Part shown: piece after piece, positions 26,157-34,761 of the stretch | Layout: the number at the start of each line of letters is the position of its first letter | How positions within the stretch are numbered: position 1 is the first letter of the stretch | Origin: Methanosarcinaceae archaeon | Lineage (GTDB): Archaea; Halobacteriota; Methanosarcinia; Methanosarcinales; Methanosarcinaceae | Direction of reading: 5' to 3' | DNA: 40,990 nt | NCBI GenBank assembly: GCA_016932675.1 | Contig: JAFGCK010000110.1 | Span: 1-40,990 of the forward strand | The notes under the pieces: generated by a model | Told to the model about the DNA's origin: nothing | Seen by the model: the letters and a program-made list of their open reading frames with translations, nothing else | Databases searched by the model: none | Translations under genes and position numbers: made by a program

Positions 26157-26432
26157 TCATATCTCTTCGACGGATATGTTCTCTTCCAGATCCATGTCGC
26201 TTAGAAGGGTTTCAAGTTCTTCAAGCTCTGCTTCAAGATCCTGGATCTCGGAATCGGTCACTCCCACCATCTCATTATTAAGTGTCTCATCAGCAATGGA
26301 AATATCAGCGTTCTCCGTATCTTCCGAAACAACTTCGTCTTCAGAGGAAGCGTTGTCGGTACAACCTGACACTATCAGCCCAAGCACCAGAACTGCCAGT
26401 ACCACAATGCATTTTCGTTTCAACATAAGCAT
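26157..26432 (-). CDS. Small acidic lipoprotein of unknown function
   Basis: The frame codes for 91 residues. After MLMLKRK there is a hydrophobic stretch ending in the lipobox LIVSGC, so the mature protein starts at a lipid-anchored Cys24. The rest is dominated by Asp, Glu and Ser, with a predicted coiled coil near the end (LEAELEELETLLSDMDLEENISVEEI). GAGGAGATGA precedes the start (ATG 26432, or the second ATG at 26426). I recognise no family. It lies 55 bp behind the acidic coiled-coil secreted protein on the same strand, so the two may be cotranscribed and act together at the cell surface. Confidence 0.75.
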   Translation of the reverse strand: MLMLKRKCIVVLAVLVLGLIVSGCTDNASSEDEVVSEDTENADISIADETLNNEMVGVTDSEIQDLEAELEELETLLSDMDLEENISVEEI

Positions 26433-26487
26433 TCATCTCCTCAAATATACTTATTTTTAAGTTTATTTATCTCGGCTTAGGTACTGG

Positions 26488-27864
26488 TCAGGTCTCTGTC
26501 CCGGATGCTTCATCATCCCCTGCTTCATCGTCTGAAGCGTCATCATCTGCTTCATTGTCTGAAGCATCATCATCTGCTTCATTGTCTGAAGCATCATCAT
26601 CTGCTTCATTGTCTGAAGTATCATCATCTGCTTCATCGTCCTCATCATCATCTTGATCAGGTGTTGCCCATGCTTTCTCTTCAACACCATTTACGATGTA
26701 GGTCCCATCTCCGGAAAGCATTGCTGTTCCCTTTCCTTCAACCACAAGGTCCATATCAGTGCCCCGCAGCATTATTGTAAGGCGGGTGCCATTGATTGTC
26801 ACGTTGCCTGTGAGGTCGTGGTAGACAAATGCCCTGTTGTTGTCATCGCTGTTGCCCGAGTCCACATTTGAGGAATCGTAGCTTGCATCACTGGTGCTTA
26901 TAGAAGCATCTCCGGCCATATCCTTGATCACAAGCATTGCATCGGTTGCATTGAAGTCCAGGCTGAAGTTACCGGAAATGACTGCGGTTCCATTCCCGTC
27001 AGCTTCCAGTGTGCCTTCCCCGGTGAGTACTACAAGCCCCTCGCGGTGCTGCTTGAGTGCCTGAAGCATTTTCTTGAGGACATCATTTGCATCTTTGATG
27101 CTCTGGCCTGCCTGGTTCATATTGCCGGTGATGTCATCATTCCCATTACCGTTTGCGTATGCATTCCTGGCCTGTTCCTGATATTGTTTTGCTTCATTGA
27201 TATGTGCATTATAATCATCAAGCATCGCCTGGAGCCCGGTCACATCCTCTCCGTTCTCATCCAGACGGTCGATCTCATTCTGAAGGCGGAGTGCCATGTT
27301 CTCGGATGTCTTTATGACCGCGTTAAGCTTATTGTTGACTGCCCTGGCTGATGTGACCACTTTATCCTTGCGCGCATCATTCCAGATAGCCCTTATATCC
27401 CTGGCCGATCCAGCGAGCTCATTTCTTGTGCTTGCTGCGGCGATTTCATCCTTTTCAGCTATCAGCGCCGCGATATAGTCCTTATCATCAAGGTCCTTAT
27501 CATCAAGGTTTTTGATCATCCAGTCAATAGTGCTGTTAAGGTACTCTTTAGTGGCGTTAATGGCTTCCTCTGAGTCAAGGTCCTTGTTCCTGGCCTTTAT
27601 ATCCTGGAAGTCTTTCTTTGCCTGTGCATACCGGGCCTGCAGATTCTGTTCTGTTTTTATCTTATTCATCTCTGCAGCACGTGGCGCGTTCTCATCTGCA
27701 TTTGCTCTTGCCCTGTCGCGTTGCTGTATCTCTGCGCCGGAAGCACCGTCGTCATCCTCTTCTAATCCCTCATCAGAGTCTGCGAACGCCACTGCCGGGA
27801 TCACACTGGCCAGCATCAGCACAATAGCAATGTATGCAAATATCCTGATTCCTGATCTTGTCAT
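26488..27864 (-). CDS. Secreted coiled-coil protein with acidic repeat tail
   Basis: This 458-residue protein (ATG 27864, GAGGG 7 nt upstream) starts with a signal peptide (MTRSGIRIFAYIAIVLMLASVIPAVAFA) and then an acidic segment. Roughly residues 55-280 are Ala/Lys/Glu/Gln-rich helices that look like a coiled coil, with a small internal repeat NLDDKDLDDKDY. A beta-rich region follows, with several N-x-S/T sites and GTLEADGNGTAVISGNFSLDFNATDAMLVIKD, resembling other methanogen surface proteins. The tail is four copies of a nine-residue EADDDASDN-type repeat and has no hydrophobic anchor. Family unknown; likely an extracellular, possibly metal-binding or envelope-associated protein. Confidence 0.8.
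   Translation of the reverse strand: MTRSGIRIFAYIAIVLMLASVIPAVAFADSDEGLEEDDDGASGAEIQQRDRARANADENAPRAAEMNKIKTEQNLQARYAQAKKDFQDIKARNKDLDSEEAINATKEYLNSTIDWMIKNLDDKDLDDKDYIAALIAEKDEIAAASTRNELAGSARDIRAIWNDARKDKVVTSARAVNNKLNAVIKTSENMALRLQNEIDRLDENGEDVTGLQAMLDDYNAHINEAKQYQEQARNAYANGNGNDDITGNMNQAGQSIKDANDVLKKMLQALKQHREGLVVLTGEGTLEADGNGTAVISGNFSLDFNATDAMLVIKDMAGDASISTSDASYDSSNVDSGNSDDNNRAFVYHDLTGNVTINGTRLTIMLRGTDMDLVVEGKGTAMLSGDGTYIVNGVEEKAWATPDQDDDEDDEADDDTSDNEADDDASDNEADDDASDNEADDDASDDEAGDDEASGTET
26521..26640. repeat. 27-bp tandem repeat encoding an acidic nonapeptide
   Basis: Four full units begin at 26521, 26548, 26575 and 26602, plus a partial fifth at 26629; the second and third are identical and the others differ by one or two bases. 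They keep the coding frame and specify EADDDASDN on the minus strand. This is recent slippage-type expansion in the C-terminus of the secreted protein, not CRISPR. Confidence 0.9.
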
Positions 27865-27941
27865 ATATTGTCCCTCTAGTTCCTGTTTTTGATCATGTGT
27901 GTTTAAAGTTCTGTTCATTCATAGTGAATTTTCGTTTTTCC

Positions 27942-27981
27942 GCATATACAGTTCCGGAAGTTCCCGGGTAACTGTATATGC
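27942..27981. promoter_or_regulatory. Perfect 12-bp inverted repeat in the divergent promoter region
   Basis: GCATATACAGTT (27942-27953) and AACTGTATATGC (27970-27981) are exact inverse complements around a 16-bp GC-rich spacer that itself contains TTCCGGAA. Each arm contains TATA-like bases; the left arm read on the minus strand (CTGTATATGC) is well placed as TATA for the secreted protein gene. The site thus looks like an operator overlapping that promoter. Confidence 0.6.
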
Positions 27982-28102
27982 AATTCCGAGATTATCAGGT
28001 GAGTATATAAGCATTCTTTACTTTATGCAACTCTTGAATACTTCATTTATTGATTTAAAACCTTTTAATAGTTTATTTTGCTTGATAATACTTTACAAGA
28101 CC

Positions 28103-28111
28103 TTATTTTAT
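28103..28111 (+). promoter_or_regulatory. Predicted TATA box of the membrane regulator, leaderless transcript
   Basis: TTATTTTAT is centred about 26 bp before ATG 28133, and the ATG has no ribosome-binding site. The transcript would begin on or next to the start codon. Another TATA-like TGAGTATATAAGC lies at about 28000-28011. Confidence 0.4.
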
Positions 28112-28132
28112 CTATAAGAAACTATTATATGC

Positions 28133-28966
28133 ATGAACCAGATAAATATAGGTTCTGTGCCAACACAAAAAAAGCGATATCTGTTGTTCTTATTGCTTGC
28201 ATTTGCGCTCATGCCGCTTGCTGAAGCTGATAGCATGGCAACCATCCATGGTGCCATCTATGAATGGGACACGTTCGAACCCCTGGAGAATGTCATAGTC
28301 GAGGTGAATTCGACCCCTCCCCAGTCAATGCTTGCCCGCTATGGTATATATTCCTTTAACCTGGCGCCCGGAAATTACCTTATATCTGCCAGTTACTATC
28401 GCAATTCCACGCTGGTGCATCACACAGAGGAAGAGATCATAATAACAGACGATGGTGACTATGTGATAGATATCATTTTCCTCCCTACATATTATGAAGA
28501 AGGGGGAACGGATGGGACGGAGTTTGAGGAACTGGATGAACTTGCAGGACTTGCGGAAAGTGAGCCTTCTTCCGGAGATGAGCTGTTCCCCCCTGTCTTT
28601 ATCTATGTGCTTGCGTTCCTTATCATGGTGTTCGCAGGAGTATATCTTTTTTCCCGGCGTCATAAAGGAGAAAAAGAAGCTGGCCTCCGGGCTCATGACC
28701 CATATTCTGAAGAATATACGGAACACTTCCTTTCCGATGAACATGCCGACCTTCCTGCCGACCTTCAGGAAGTTGTGAATATAATTGCAAAAAACGGTGG
28801 ACGTATTACCCAGAAAGATCTGAGAAGCAGGCTGAAGCATTCCGAAGCAAAGGTCAGCCTTATGATCTCGGACCTTGAGAACCGTGGTCTTGTCCGGAAA
28901 TTTAAAAAAGGTCGTGGCAATGTTATCATCCTTAACGGGCCAGAAAAAGCAAACCAAAATGTATAA
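28133..28966 (+). CDS. Membrane-anchored winged-helix regulator with extracellular domain
   Basis: This 277-residue two-pass protein has a hydrophobic segment at about residues 15-33, then an extracellular region to about 150 with a carboxypeptidase-regulatory-like beta sandwich (IHGAIYEWDTFEPLENVIVEVN, YSFNLAPGNYLISASY) and an acidic linker. A second membrane segment (about 155-178, FIYVLAFLIMVFAGVYLF) ends in a positive RRHKGEK stop. The cytoplasmic part ends in a winged helix (DLQEVVNIIAKNGGRITQKDLRSRL, with wing GRGNVIILNG). This layout matches the COG2512-type membrane-associated archaeal regulators. It probably senses an extracellular cue and acts on DNA from the membrane. It is divergent from the acidic secreted protein, across the inverted repeat. 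Confidence 0.83.
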   Translation: MNQINIGSVPTQKKRYLLFLLLAFALMPLAEADSMATIHGAIYEWDTFEPLENVIVEVNSTPPQSMLARYGIYSFNLAPGNYLISASYYRNSTLVHHTEEEIIITDDGDYVIDIIFLPTYYEEGGTDGTEFEELDELAGLAESEPSSGDELFPPVFIYVLAFLIMVFAGVYLFSRRHKGEKEAGLRAHDPYSEEYTEHFLSDEHADLPADLQEVVNIIAKNGGRITQKDLRSRLKHSEAKVSLMISDLENRGLVRKFKKGRGNVIILNGPEKANQNV

Positions 28967-29030
28967 CTGTATCTAATGAGTATGGGTAGAAAATCATTGA
29001 ATTTGGTTAAATCTGTTTACGAGGGTACAC

Positions 29031-29546
29031 ATGCGAGTTTCAATGGACCTTGAGCTAAAAGATATCCCCGGCCAGTTACTCCTTGCGTTAAGGCCGATCT
29101 CCGATTTCAAAGGTAATCTGATCTCTGTGGTGCATCACCACGAAAAGAAAACTCCCCGCGGTACGATTCCCGTGCAGGTGGTCTTTGAGATAAAATCCGA
29201 TCATCTTGAGGACCTGATAGCCTGCCTTGAAAAAAATGGTGTCCGTGTCGTAAGCATGGACGAGAAGCGATACCTTGAGCATGGTGCATTCATACTGATC
29301 GGTCACATCGTTCACACGGATATACAGGATACCATTGACCGGATAGATAATACAGGCTATGCAGAGGTAGTTGACCTTAACCTGTCAATGCCAAAGATCA
29401 ATATGCCTTCATCAGCTTCCCTGAAAATAGATGCTGTGAGCAAAAAGGATTTGCAGTCTGTGGTTGAACTGTTGAAGTTCATTGCCAGGGAGAAGGACCT
29501 GCTGGTAATAGAACCCATAGAGAGCCAGTTGAGGTCGATCAAGTGA
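29031..29546 (+). CDS. ACT-domain protein paired with homoserine dehydrogenase
   Basis: This 171-residue protein has an N-terminal ACT-like domain (MDLELKDIPGQLLLALRPISDFKGNLISVVHHH) followed by a second regulatory half with IDRIDNTGYAEVVDLNLSMP. Such stand-alone ACT proteins bind amino acids. The GTG start of homoserine dehydrogenase overlaps its stop by 4 bp (GTGA), so it probably serves as a threonine- or methionine-responsive regulatory subunit of that enzyme, since the dehydrogenase itself has no C-terminal ACT domain. GAGGGT precedes ATG 29031. Confidence 0.85.
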   Translation: MRVSMDLELKDIPGQLLLALRPISDFKGNLISVVHHHEKKTPRGTIPVQVVFEIKSDHLEDLIACLEKNGVRVVSMDEKRYLEHGAFILIGHIVHTDIQDTIDRIDNTGYAEVVDLNLSMPKINMPSSASLKIDAVSKKDLQSVVELLKFIAREKDLLVIEPIESQLRSIK

Positions 29547-30538
29547 AAACGATACGTGCATCTATAATCGGATTTGGTGCTGTAGGCCAGGGTGTGGCGA
29601 ATGTCATTCTGCAGAAAAGCGATTACCTTCAAAAGGTAGGCATAGACCTCAGGGTCGTCGCCATAGCTGATTCAAGAACATCTGTCATCGACGGCGAGGG
29701 TGTTGACCTTTCCGTTGTCCTTGCCTCCAAAAAGGAGAAGAAGGCGGTGGGAACCGGGAAGATAAGCGGTATTGATATCATAAGGACAGTGGCTCACGAA
29801 CTTGTAATAGAGACCACCCCTACCAATATCGTGGATGGGGGCGTGGGACTGGTCAATATGCTTGCGGCCTTTGAGAGGGGCATGGATGTTGTAACCTCCA
29901 ACAAAGGACCGCTTGCCCTGAAATACGGAGAGCTCACAGAGGCTTCTAAACGCTCAGGATCCAGGTTCAAGTTCGAAGCAACAGTTGGTGGTGCCATGCC
30001 TGTCATCAATCTGGCATGTGACACACTTGCCGGGAACAGGATACTAAGCATGGAGGGCATATTCAATGGTACCTGTAACTATATTCTTACCCGCATGATG
30101 GAGGAACAGGCTCCCTATGAGCAGATGCTTGCAGAGGCCCAGGAACTGGGTATAGCCGAAGCGGATCCGTCATATGATGTGGAAGGGATAGATACGGCCT
30201 CAAAACTTGTGATCGTTGCAAACGTTATATTCGGTATGAACGCGACCTATAGGGATGTGACTGTTACAGGTATTACACGTATAACGCCCGAAGCCCTGTT
30301 GCTGGCACATAATAACGGATATGCCATCAAGCTGATAGGTGAGGTCAACGATGGCAGGATCAATGTTGCTCCAAAGCTGGTGCCATTGGGCAATCCTCTT
30401 GCGGTAGGTGGCACACTGAACGTGTTCTCCGTGCAGACCGATATATCCGGTCCAATCACCATCACTGGAAGAGGTGCCGGTTCCATAGAGACGGCCAGTG
30501 CCATTCTCAGCGATATTATCTCTCTTTACAAGGAATGA
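29543..30538 (+). CDS. hom: Homoserine dehydrogenase
   Basis: This 331-residue enzyme reduces aspartate semialdehyde to homoserine with NAD(P)H, the branch point to threonine and methionine. The Rossmann motif IIGFGAVGQGVANVIL opens the protein. The catalytic domain has FEATVGGAMPVI, IFNGTCNYILTRM, EADPSYDVEGIDTASKLVI (catalytic Asp/Lys region) and the C-terminal oligomerisation strands. It lacks an ACT domain, unlike longer bacterial forms; the preceding gene supplies one. The GTG start at 29543 lies inside the end of the ACT gene (translational coupling). Confidence 0.95.
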   Translation: MKTIRASIIGFGAVGQGVANVILQKSDYLQKVGIDLRVVAIADSRTSVIDGEGVDLSVVLASKKEKKAVGTGKISGIDIIRTVAHELVIETTPTNIVDGGVGLVNMLAAFERGMDVVTSNKGPLALKYGELTEASKRSGSRFKFEATVGGAMPVINLACDTLAGNRILSMEGIFNGTCNYILTRMMEEQAPYEQMLAEAQELGIAEADPSYDVEGIDTASKLVIVANVIFGMNATYRDVTVTGITRITPEALLLAHNNGYAIKLIGEVNDGRINVAPKLVPLGNPLAVGGTLNVFSVQTDISGPITITGRGAGSIETASAILSDIISLYKE

Positions 30539-30571
30539 AGTCAATATTATCCTTATATTTGAAAGATCATC

Positions 30572-32266
30572 ATGACAAGCTTTAGGGAATTTTCACAGGC
30601 CTGTAAGTTAATAGAAGAGACTCCCGGTTCTCTGGACATGACCTCTCTCGTTGCTGACCTGCTGAGCAGGGTCACTCCAGAGGAACTTCCGGTCATCACG
30701 CATTTTGTTATGGGCGAGGTATTCCCTGCCTGGAGCAATGAGGAAATAGGCGTAGGTGCAGGCATCCTCTATGCGGCTCTTGCAAGGTCATCAGGTCTTT
30801 CGGTAAGCCAGATCGAAGATCTGGTAAAAGAAACCGGCGATATCGGCAAAACAGCTGCCAGGGCACTGGACAGGAAATCTAAGGGACAGGCAACATTCTC
30901 GTCCTTCCTTACAGAAGAGCATGAGCTTTCTATTCTCGAGGTGTTCCAGCGTTTCCAGGCCATTTCAAAAGCTTCGGGTAAAGGCTCCCAGGCAGCCAGG
31001 ATAAAGAACCTGCAATATCTTTTCAATTCGGCCAGCTCTGAGGAAGTAGGCTATATTGCAAGGCTTGCTTTGGAAGACCTGCGGATAGGCGTAGGCGAAG
31101 GCATCGTGCGTGATGCTATTGGGGCCGCTTTCGATGTCCCGCCGGAGATAGTTGAGCGCGGATTCATGCTCACGAACGATCTGGGCCTTGTTGCAAGCAC
31201 TGCCAGGCAAGGTGGCACGGAAGCGGTTTCAGCACTTGGCCTGCAGCTTTTCCGTCCGATAAGGATGATGCTGGCACAGGTGATCCCCACGCTGGAAGCC
31301 GCACTTTTGGATATAGGCGAAGCAGTGATCGAATGGAAGTTCGATGGCGCAAGGGTGCAGATACACAAGGAGGGTGATAAGGTAAAGCTCTACTCGCGCC
31401 GCCTTGAGGACATAAGCAACTCACTTCCGGATATCGTTGCATCCGTCAGGAAATATGTCCATGCTGACTCGGCAATACTGGATAGTGAGGCGGTTGCAAT
31501 TGATGAAAACGGCAGGCCAAGGGCTTTCCAGGATATTCTCAAACGTTTCAGAAGAAAGTACGACGTACACTCAACAGCAAAGGAGATCCCTCTGACCCTT
31601 AATATTTTTGACATAATGTACCTGAATGGTGAAAGTCTTATTGATGAACCTCTTGTTAAAAGAAGGGAATTGCTTGCCTCCTGCGTGGAAAATTCCGATT
31701 CTGTTATCCAGGTCGACCGGCAGGTCATTACCGCTGACCCGGAGGTGATCGATACTGTCTATTCAGAGGCTCTCAAGGCGGGGCACGAAGGTATAATGAT
31801 CAAGAATCCGCAGTCTCCGTATTCTCCCGGGAAAAGAGGCAGGAACTGGCTGAAGAAGAAACCCCTGATGGAAACCCTCGACCTTGCAGTTGTGGGTGCG
31901 GAATGGGGATATGGAAGACGCACAAGCTTCATGGGTTCGTACGCCCTTGCATGCCATGACCCTGAAACAGGCCGCTTTTTGCCTGTTGGCAAGGTTGCCA
32001 CCGGCTTTTCCGATGAGCAACTTGCTGAGCTGACAGAACTGTTCTCAGACCATATTATAATGGAATCAGGCACGAAGATAGAGCTCAGGCCCGAGATCAT
32101 ATTTGAGATCGCCTTTGAGGAGATACAGAAAAGCAGCAATTATGAATCTGGCTATGCCCTGCGTTTCCCCCGACTTGTCAATGTCAGGGATGACAAATCC
32201 CTTGAGGATGTCGATACAATAGGGCGGCTTGAGGAAATGTACAGGATGCAGAGGGAAAGGAATTAA
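30572..32266 (+). CDS. lig: ATP-dependent DNA ligase
   Basis: This 564-residue archaeal/eukaryal-type DNA ligase I seals Okazaki fragments and repair nicks. The N-terminal DNA-binding domain (about 1-225) is followed by the nucleotidyltransferase domain with the active-site [13 protein letters not shown] (Lys256 forms the AMP adduct), motif III ([11 protein letters not shown]), motif IV (EGIMIKNP) and motif V (RNWLKKKP). The C-terminal OB domain ends with [14 protein letters not shown] and ALRFPR (motif VI). All six motifs are present. It begins 33 bp after hom on the same strand, so cotranscription is possible. Confidence 0.96.
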   Translation: MTSFREFSQACKLIEETPGSLDMTSLVADLLSRVTPEELPVITHFVMGEVFPAWSNEEIGVGAGILYAALARSSGLSVSQIEDLVKETGDIGKTAARALDRKSKGQATFSSFLTEEHELSILEVFQRFQAISKASGKGSQAARIKNLQYLFNSASSEEVGYIARLALEDLRIGVGEGIVRDAIGAAFDVPPEIVERGFMLTNDLGLVASTARQGGTEAVSALGLQLFRPIRMMLAQVIPTLEAALLDIGEAVIEWKFDGARVQIHKEGDKVKLYSRRLEDISNSLPDIVASVRKYVHADSAILDSEAVAIDENGRPRAFQDILKRFRRKYDVHSTAKEIPLTLNIFDIMYLNGESLIDEPLVKRRELLASCVENSDSVIQVDRQVITADPEVIDTVYSEALKAGHEGIMIKNPQSPYSPGKRGRNWLKKKPLMETLDLAVVGAEWGYGRRTSFMGSYALACHDPETGRFLPVGKVATGFSDEQLAELTELFSDHIIMESGTKIELRPEIIFEIAFEEIQKSSNYESGYALRFPRLVNVRDDKSLEDVDTIGRLEEMYRMQRERN

Positions 32267-32321
32267 AGCTTCTTAAGTATTCAAACAAATAAACAAAAGC
32301 TATATTTATGTGCAGGGTTCT

Positions 32322-32717
32322 ATGAAAGCAAGATCGATCACATTTTTCCTGGTTGTATTGTTCATGGTCTTTGCGGGCTGTGTGGAAGACGGCTCCAGGG
32401 ACGTAACAGAGCTGGAAAAAGAGTTTCCGCAAGCAAATATTTCAGTATATGACAACAATGGAAGTGAAGCAAGAACAGTTGTCGTTTATCTTGAGAATTA
32501 CAGGTTCGACCCTTATTTGACAACAATTTCGGTTGGTGATACGGTCAGGTGGGTGAAAAAGGACCATCCCGCCCAGATCATCAAAAGCAATTTATTCCAG
32601 TCACCAACCATGAGAAAGGGTGACACTTTTAGTTTTACTTTCAATGATACGGGAAATTTTGACTACCAGATACTTTCACATCCCTGGGCTCCAGGTGGTA
32701 TTATTGTGGTGGAGTAG
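32322..32717 (+). CDS. Cupredoxin-like lipoprotein lacking blue-copper Cys and Met ligands
   Basis: This 131-residue protein has a lipobox FMVFAGC, so Cys20 is lipid-anchored. The mature part has the plastocyanin-type beta sandwich (NYRFDPYLTTISVGDTVRWVKKDHPAQI, then DTFSFTFNDTGNFDYQILSHPWAPGGIIVVE). His82 and His120 align with the two copper histidines. But the Cys position (YxCxxHP) is Ile117, the Met position is Ala123, and there is no other Cys. It cannot be a type 1 blue copper protein as it stands. An ATG at 32322 gives the best signal; GTG at 32310 is an alternative. It follows the ligase by 55 bp. Confidence 0.8.
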   Translation: MKARSITFFLVVLFMVFAGCVEDGSRDVTELEKEFPQANISVYDNNGSEARTVVVYLENYRFDPYLTTISVGDTVRWVKKDHPAQIIKSNLFQSPTMRKGDTFSFTFNDTGNFDYQILSHPWAPGGIIVVE

Positions 32718-32731
32718 ATCCCTGTTTGTTC

Positions 32732-33763
32732 TCAGATAAGGATATTTTCAAGCCCCTCTTCCCTTACGATCTGCAAAGCCATCTCCTTTTCTTCATTTGT
32801 GGGATGTCGGTTGATCTCAGGATACCTGCAAGCCAGGTACTCTGGTCTGTACTGGAACATCAGATTAAGTCGTACATGCGGGGTATTTGCAGCTATCCAT
32901 CTAATTATTGGCCGTGTGCAGCACTCGAGGTGACCGGGCATAAGCAGATGCCGGATGAGTATCTCTGCCTGGCCGCTGGCAATCTTGAAGTTATGTTCCA
33001 CCGTTGCCATGTAGTTTCTGATCTTTGAGTACCTGTGTGCACAGGTGTCATTGCCATATTTGAAATCTCCCAGATAAAGGTCGACGACGCCCTCAAGCAA
33101 TTTTGCAGCTTCCGGGGAGTAATACATGTTCGAGTTCCATATGACCGGTATATTGTTCCTGAGCTGCCTGATAGTTTTCAGTATGTTCATCAGATGGGGC
33201 GTGGGTGTGACGAAGTTGACATTCAGTGACCCCTTTTCACGCATGTGGTCAATGATGGCTGCCAGCTCTTCAGGTATGACGACCTTCCCGCTTTCGGGAC
33301 GGGTGGAGATGTCCCAGTTCTGGCAGAAAACGCAGGAAAAAACGCATCCAGTGAAGAAGATGGTATGTGAAGGTACAAGCTGTGCTTCCTCGCCCATATG
33401 CAGGAACTCGGAAGCATATCCTGATCTGTCGGTGAGCCTGCAAAAACCCTTCTCACCTGCACAGCGGTCGACCATACAACGATGCTGGCAGAGGCGGCAT
33501 GACCGGACGACCCTTTGCGATAATTCGATCTTAAGGTCCAGCAAGCTCTTTTCCGGGCCGGGAAGATCTATGCTCCTGTGGGCTCCGGAGATCTTCATGT
33601 ACAGTTCCCTGTATCTTTGCATTGCTTCTTCGTGGATACGCCACAGTTCCGTTTCCGGAAGGTCTTTTTCAAATGGAACATCTATATGTCGCAGGATAAT
33701 ATTTCTTGCAGGCAGACTGCTGGCATTTATCTCTGAGTACCACTCCATGAAAAGCTCAGGCAT
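32732..33763 (-). CDS. Radical SAM protein, PflX/pyruvate formate-lyase-activase-like
   Basis: This 343-residue protein of the COG1313 (PflX) group has a radical SAM cluster motif FFTGCVFSCVFC (Cys140, Cys144, Cys147), preceded by a Cys-rich N-terminal region (SCRLCQHRCMVDRCAGEKGFCRL, Cys89, 92, 96, 101, 108) which could hold a further cluster. NVNFVTPTPHLMNILKTI and VIWNSNMYYSPEA are typical of this group. No glycyl radical enzyme is seen nearby, so the substrate is not known. It starts at ATG 33763 and shares a 64-bp divergent promoter region with the PAP2-like gene. Confidence 0.85.
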   Translation of the reverse strand: MPELFMEWYSEINASSLPARNIILRHIDVPFEKDLPETELWRIHEEAMQRYRELYMKISGAHRSIDLPGPEKSLLDLKIELSQRVVRSCRLCQHRCMVDRCAGEKGFCRLTDRSGYASEFLHMGEEAQLVPSHTIFFTGCVFSCVFCQNWDISTRPESGKVVIPEELAAIIDHMREKGSLNVNFVTPTPHLMNILKTIRQLRNNIPVIWNSNMYYSPEAAKLLEGVVDLYLGDFKYGNDTCAHRYSKIRNYMATVEHNFKIASGQAEILIRHLLMPGHLECCTRPIIRWIAANTPHVRLNLMFQYRPEYLACRYPEINRHPTNEEKEMALQIVREEGLENILI

Positions 33764-33827
33764 AAGGATTATTTATGAATTATACTAATAAATAAAGCTG
33801 CCAGTGTAAATTTATGGGAAGTATTGT

Positions 33828-34673
33828 ATGTCAGCCATTGCCTTGATGACTATAATAGTACCGGTCGTAGTATTGCTTAATTTCATTGCATACTATCTAC
33901 TTGTACCCAGGAAATACAGGTCCATCTATGATGGGTCTGCTTATTCAGAGAAACTGGGAAGCTTCTTTTCATACAGTGTACTGCCATACTTCCTGATCGT
34001 TTCCTCTGTCTACCTGCTTGTAAAATTGGAGGTAGTGGTTACAGAACACCTTAATATCACTCCGTATTACAGACTTGCAGAGTTCATATTCTCCATGGAA
34101 GGGCACACTGTCAGCTCATTCCAGACCATAATGAGCCCTACACTGACGTATTTCAGCGCTTTCATCTACCTGTTCGGATTTTCCTTCCTTTTGATATTCA
34201 CCTTTGTGGTCCTGGTGTGCACAGGAAAGGTTTCCATCCTTCAGGAGTATTCCATTGCAGTTGTCCTGGCATACCTGATATCTTTCCCATTCTATATTTT
34301 CACACCCGTGAAAGTTACTGGTTATACTCTGCCAACAGTTATCCCTCTTCTTTACGAACTAAGCCCCATAATAAGTGAAGGTCTCAGAAGTGTGGACCCG
34401 CATTTTGACAATTGTTTCCCGAGCCTTCATGCAGCGCTTTCTATTATTGCCATGCTCCTGATAGTTCTGAGGACTGACCTGAAGGAATTGAAGATGGTTG
34501 TTGTAATACTGGCTTTGCTGATCCAGTTTACGATCTTCTATCTTGGTATACACTGGATAATAGATTTCATTGGAGGCATACTGCTTGCCTTGCTGTGTTA
34601 TTATGTCGCTACGAGGTACAGGGAAAGGATAGTCCGGAAGATGTCCATTATATGCGGTTTCTGGAAGGACTAA
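33828..34673 (+). CDS. PAP2-superfamily membrane phosphatase/transferase
   Basis: This 281-residue protein has about six membrane helices. The PAP2/IPC-synthase-like catalytic signatures are in the C-terminal half: CFPSLHAALS (catalytic His about residue 201) and FYLGIHWIIDFIGG (His about 242, Asp246). The first phosphatase motif (KxxxxxxRP) is not evident; FYIFTPVKVTGY stands in its place, as in the Aur1/IPC synthase-like subgroup (PAP2_3). It probably acts on a lipid phosphate or moves a polar headgroup at the membrane. The substrate is unknown. The start ATG 33828 has a TATA-like element (TAATAAATAAAG) about 40 bp upstream. Confidence 0.8.
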   Translation: MSAIALMTIIVPVVVLLNFIAYYLLVPRKYRSIYDGSAYSEKLGSFFSYSVLPYFLIVSSVYLLVKLEVVVTEHLNITPYYRLAEFIFSMEGHTVSSFQTIMSPTLTYFSAFIYLFGFSFLLIFTFVVLVCTGKVSILQEYSIAVVLAYLISFPFYIFTPVKVTGYTLPTVIPLLYELSPIISEGLRSVDPHFDNCFPSLHAALSIIAMLLIVLRTDLKELKMVVVILALLIQFTIFYLGIHWIIDFIGGILLALLCYYVATRYRERIVRKMSIICGFWKD

Positions 34674-34761
34674 AATATGAGGTGGTTTGCTGGCTGTTTT
34701 TAACCGGCATATATCCACTTTTACATTTCCGTGCATCATTCATGGTAAAGAGGGAGCCTGA

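Noticed and set aside
26521-26640. CRISPR-like spaced repeat
   Set aside because: Units are directly tandem with no unique spacers and keep a coding frame; no cas genes are nearby.
26463-26690. Open frame encoding a Met/Gln-rich repeat (LQTMKQMMM)
   Set aside because: It is another frame of the 27-bp coding repeat of the acidic secreted protein.
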